This document shows, piece after piece, positions 6,790-7,860 of a stretch of DNA of 7,860 nucleotides. Source of the stretch: Betaproteobacteria bacterium (GTDB lineage: Bacteria > Pseudomonadota > Gammaproteobacteria > Burkholderiales > Usitatibacteraceae); the NCBI GenBank assembly GCA_012274175.1, contig JAAOZZ010000474.1, forward strand, positions 1-7,860, in the 5' to 3' direction. The notes beneath the pieces are model-generated. The model did no database searches. It saw nothing but the letters and a program-made list of their open reading frames with translations, and was not told the DNA's origin. Within the stretch, counting starts at the first letter, position 1, and every line of letters begins with the position of its first letter. The position numbers and the translations under genes are program-made.

Positions 6790-7860
6790 AGCACCAGCAC
6801 CGCCACGGGCGCGCTCCCGAGCACGGCGGCGAGCGCGATGCCGCCGCGCTCCACGGTATGCCGCGATCCCGAGATCACGTCGCGCACGACCGCGCCTTCC
6901 CCAGCGAATTCCATGTGGATGCGCGTGTCTTCCCACAGCGCCTCGCCGCACGGCAGCTCGCCGGGCGCTACACCGAGGCTCACCGTGAGGCGCGGCACGA
7001 CCGTTACCACCGCGCTTCGCCCCTGGCGGCGTGCGAACGCGACCACGTGGCGCGAGCGGCTGCCGCTCGCGCGCACCGGCGCGTACCCGGCCTCGAGGAA
7101 CAACGCCTCCCGCTCCCGGCGCAATTGCAGCAGGCGCCAGGTCACGTAGAGCTTCGCGCGCCCGTCTTCCGGTGCGCGGAAGATGGCGCGGATCGCTTCG
7201 AGGTGGCCGTCGCCCGGCGCGGCAATTTCATCCAGCATGCGCGAGCGTTTGCCGTAATCCACCGGGCGGCGGTTGTCCGGATCCACCAGGGAGTAGTCCC
7301 AGATCTCGTTGCCCTGGTAGCAGTCGGGCACGCCGGGCGAGGTGTACTTCACCGCGGCCATCGCGAGGCTGTTGAGGTAGCCTGCCCACGCCACGGGTGC
7401 AACCGCGGCGCGCAGGTCCTCGAGGAAGGACGGGCCCGAGCGCTCGTCGAGGATCGCGCGCACGAAGGCGGCAGTGGCCTCCTCGTAGGGCTCGTCGACG
7501 CGCGCCCAGCTCGTGTGCGCCTTGGCCTCCCGCGCGGCCTTCAGCATGTACTCGACGATGCGTTCCCGGTAGGCGTGGAGCGCGTCGCCCTGGGCGCCCC
7601 CGGCCGGGAAGCTGCCCAGCAGCGTCTGGTAGAGCAGGTATTCGTCGTTGCGCGAGGGCGCGGGCTCGCCCTCCACCACCGCCTTGCGTTCCGCGTTCAT
7701 GCGCTGCCATTTGCGCAATCGCAGGCGCCATCCCGCGGCCAGCTCCGAGAGCACGTCGATGCGGGCCCGGACGTCCTCGGAGCGCTTGTTGTCGTGGGTC
7801 GAGGTGGCGAGCATCGTGTGGGGCCAGTGGCGCGCCCGGTGGGCGCTCGCGCGATGGAAC
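6786..7860 (-). CDS. treY: Maltooligosyl trehalose synthase, C-terminal part, 5'-truncated by window edge
   Basis: TreY (GH13 family) isomerises the reducing-end alpha-1,4 bond of maltooligosaccharides to alpha-1,1. TreZ then releases trehalose, a compatible solute. The frame is open from the right edge to a TAG at 6786, giving about 357 codons, the C-terminal part of a protein normally well over 700 residues. The first visible residues, FHRASAHRARHWPHTMLATSTHD, already match the family, so the ATG at 7814 is internal. HDNKRSEDVRARI is the GH13 region with the third catalytic aspartate, here probably the GAC at 7791-7793; many relatives have HDTKR. Further on, SPGVPDCYQGNEIWDYSLVDPDNRRPVDY (about 7345-7255) is the hallmark TreY block. 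The C-terminal ~110 residues look like the beta-rich domain of GH13 enzymes. No frameshift is seen. The upstream neighbours, possibly treZ, lie outside the window. Confidence 0.95.
   Translation of the reverse strand, partial: FHRASAHRARHWPHTMLATSTHDNKRSEDVRARIDVLSELAAGWRLRLRKWQRMNAERKAVVEGEPAPSRNDEYLLYQTLLGSFPAGGAQGDALHAYRERIVEYMLKAAREAKAHTSWARVDEPYEEATAAFVRAILDERSGPSFLEDLRAAVAPVAWAGYLNSLAMAAVKYTSPGVPDCYQGNEIWDYSLVDPDNRRPVDYGKRSRMLDEIAAPGDGHLEAIRAIFRAPEDGRAKLYVTWRLLQLRREREALFLEAGYAPVRASGSRSRHVVAFARRQGRSAVVTVVPRLTVSLGVAPGELPCGEALWEDTRIHMEFAGEGAVVRDVISGSRHTVERGGIALAAVLGSAPVAVLVL

Noticed and set aside
4411..6951. A minus-strand frame open for about 846 codons opposite the exonuclease and ABC-F genes
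   Set aside because: The plus-strand genes have full family motifs throughout. The antisense translation shows no recognisable domain and looks like a composition artefact.
1..7860. Search for CRISPR arrays, tRNA or rRNA genes, insertion sequences, attachment sites or toxin-antitoxin pairs
   Set aside because: Almost every base lies in one of seven housekeeping-type genes. No spaced repeats, terminal inverted repeats, transposase or tRNA-like cloverleaf were seen.

Overview
The window is a very GC-rich piece of bacterial chromosome that is densely packed with ordinary housekeeping genes. Gene content and order (gatA-gatB, a small DUF4124-like exported protein, pyrE, an exonuclease III, a YheS-type ABC-F ATPase, and treY) and the protein sequences suggest a proteobacterium, most likely a betaproteobacterium. 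That placement is inferred from recalled family sequences, not from a search. I see no mobile element, CRISPR array, tRNA, rRNA, prophage or defence cassette.

Layout. (1) Positions 1-2602, plus strand: the 3' part of gatA, then complete gatB overlapping it by 8 nt. These are two subunits of the tRNA-dependent amidotransferase; gatC would be expected upstream. (2) Positions 4014-2599, minus strand: pyrE followed after 39 nt by a secreted, coiled-coil DUF4124-like protein, running head-on into gatB. (3) Positions 4081-6789, plus strand: an exonuclease III family gene divergent from pyrE across a 66-nt gap, then, 9 nt after its stop, a full-length YheS-like ABC-F gene. (4) Positions 7860-6786, minus strand: the C-terminal part of treY (maltooligosyl trehalose synthase), running head-on into the ABC-F gene and leaving the window at the right edge. 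The only non-coding DNA is at 3292-3330, 4015-4080 and 4858-4866, so there is no gene-free stretch over 300 bases.

The genes serve separate basic functions: aminoacyl-tRNA amidation, pyrimidine synthesis, base-excision repair, ribosome-associated ATPase activity and trehalose synthesis. Only gatA-gatB form an obvious complex. The most distinctive feature is architectural. Both convergent gene pairs end on one shared palindromic CTAG that supplies a TAG stop to each strand, so neither junction has an intergenic terminator. Five of the seven stop codons are TAG. Smaller points are a 14-nt perfect palindrome in the divergent pyrE/exonuclease gap and an aspartate in the PyrE PRPP loop. I do not see a previously undescribed system here.
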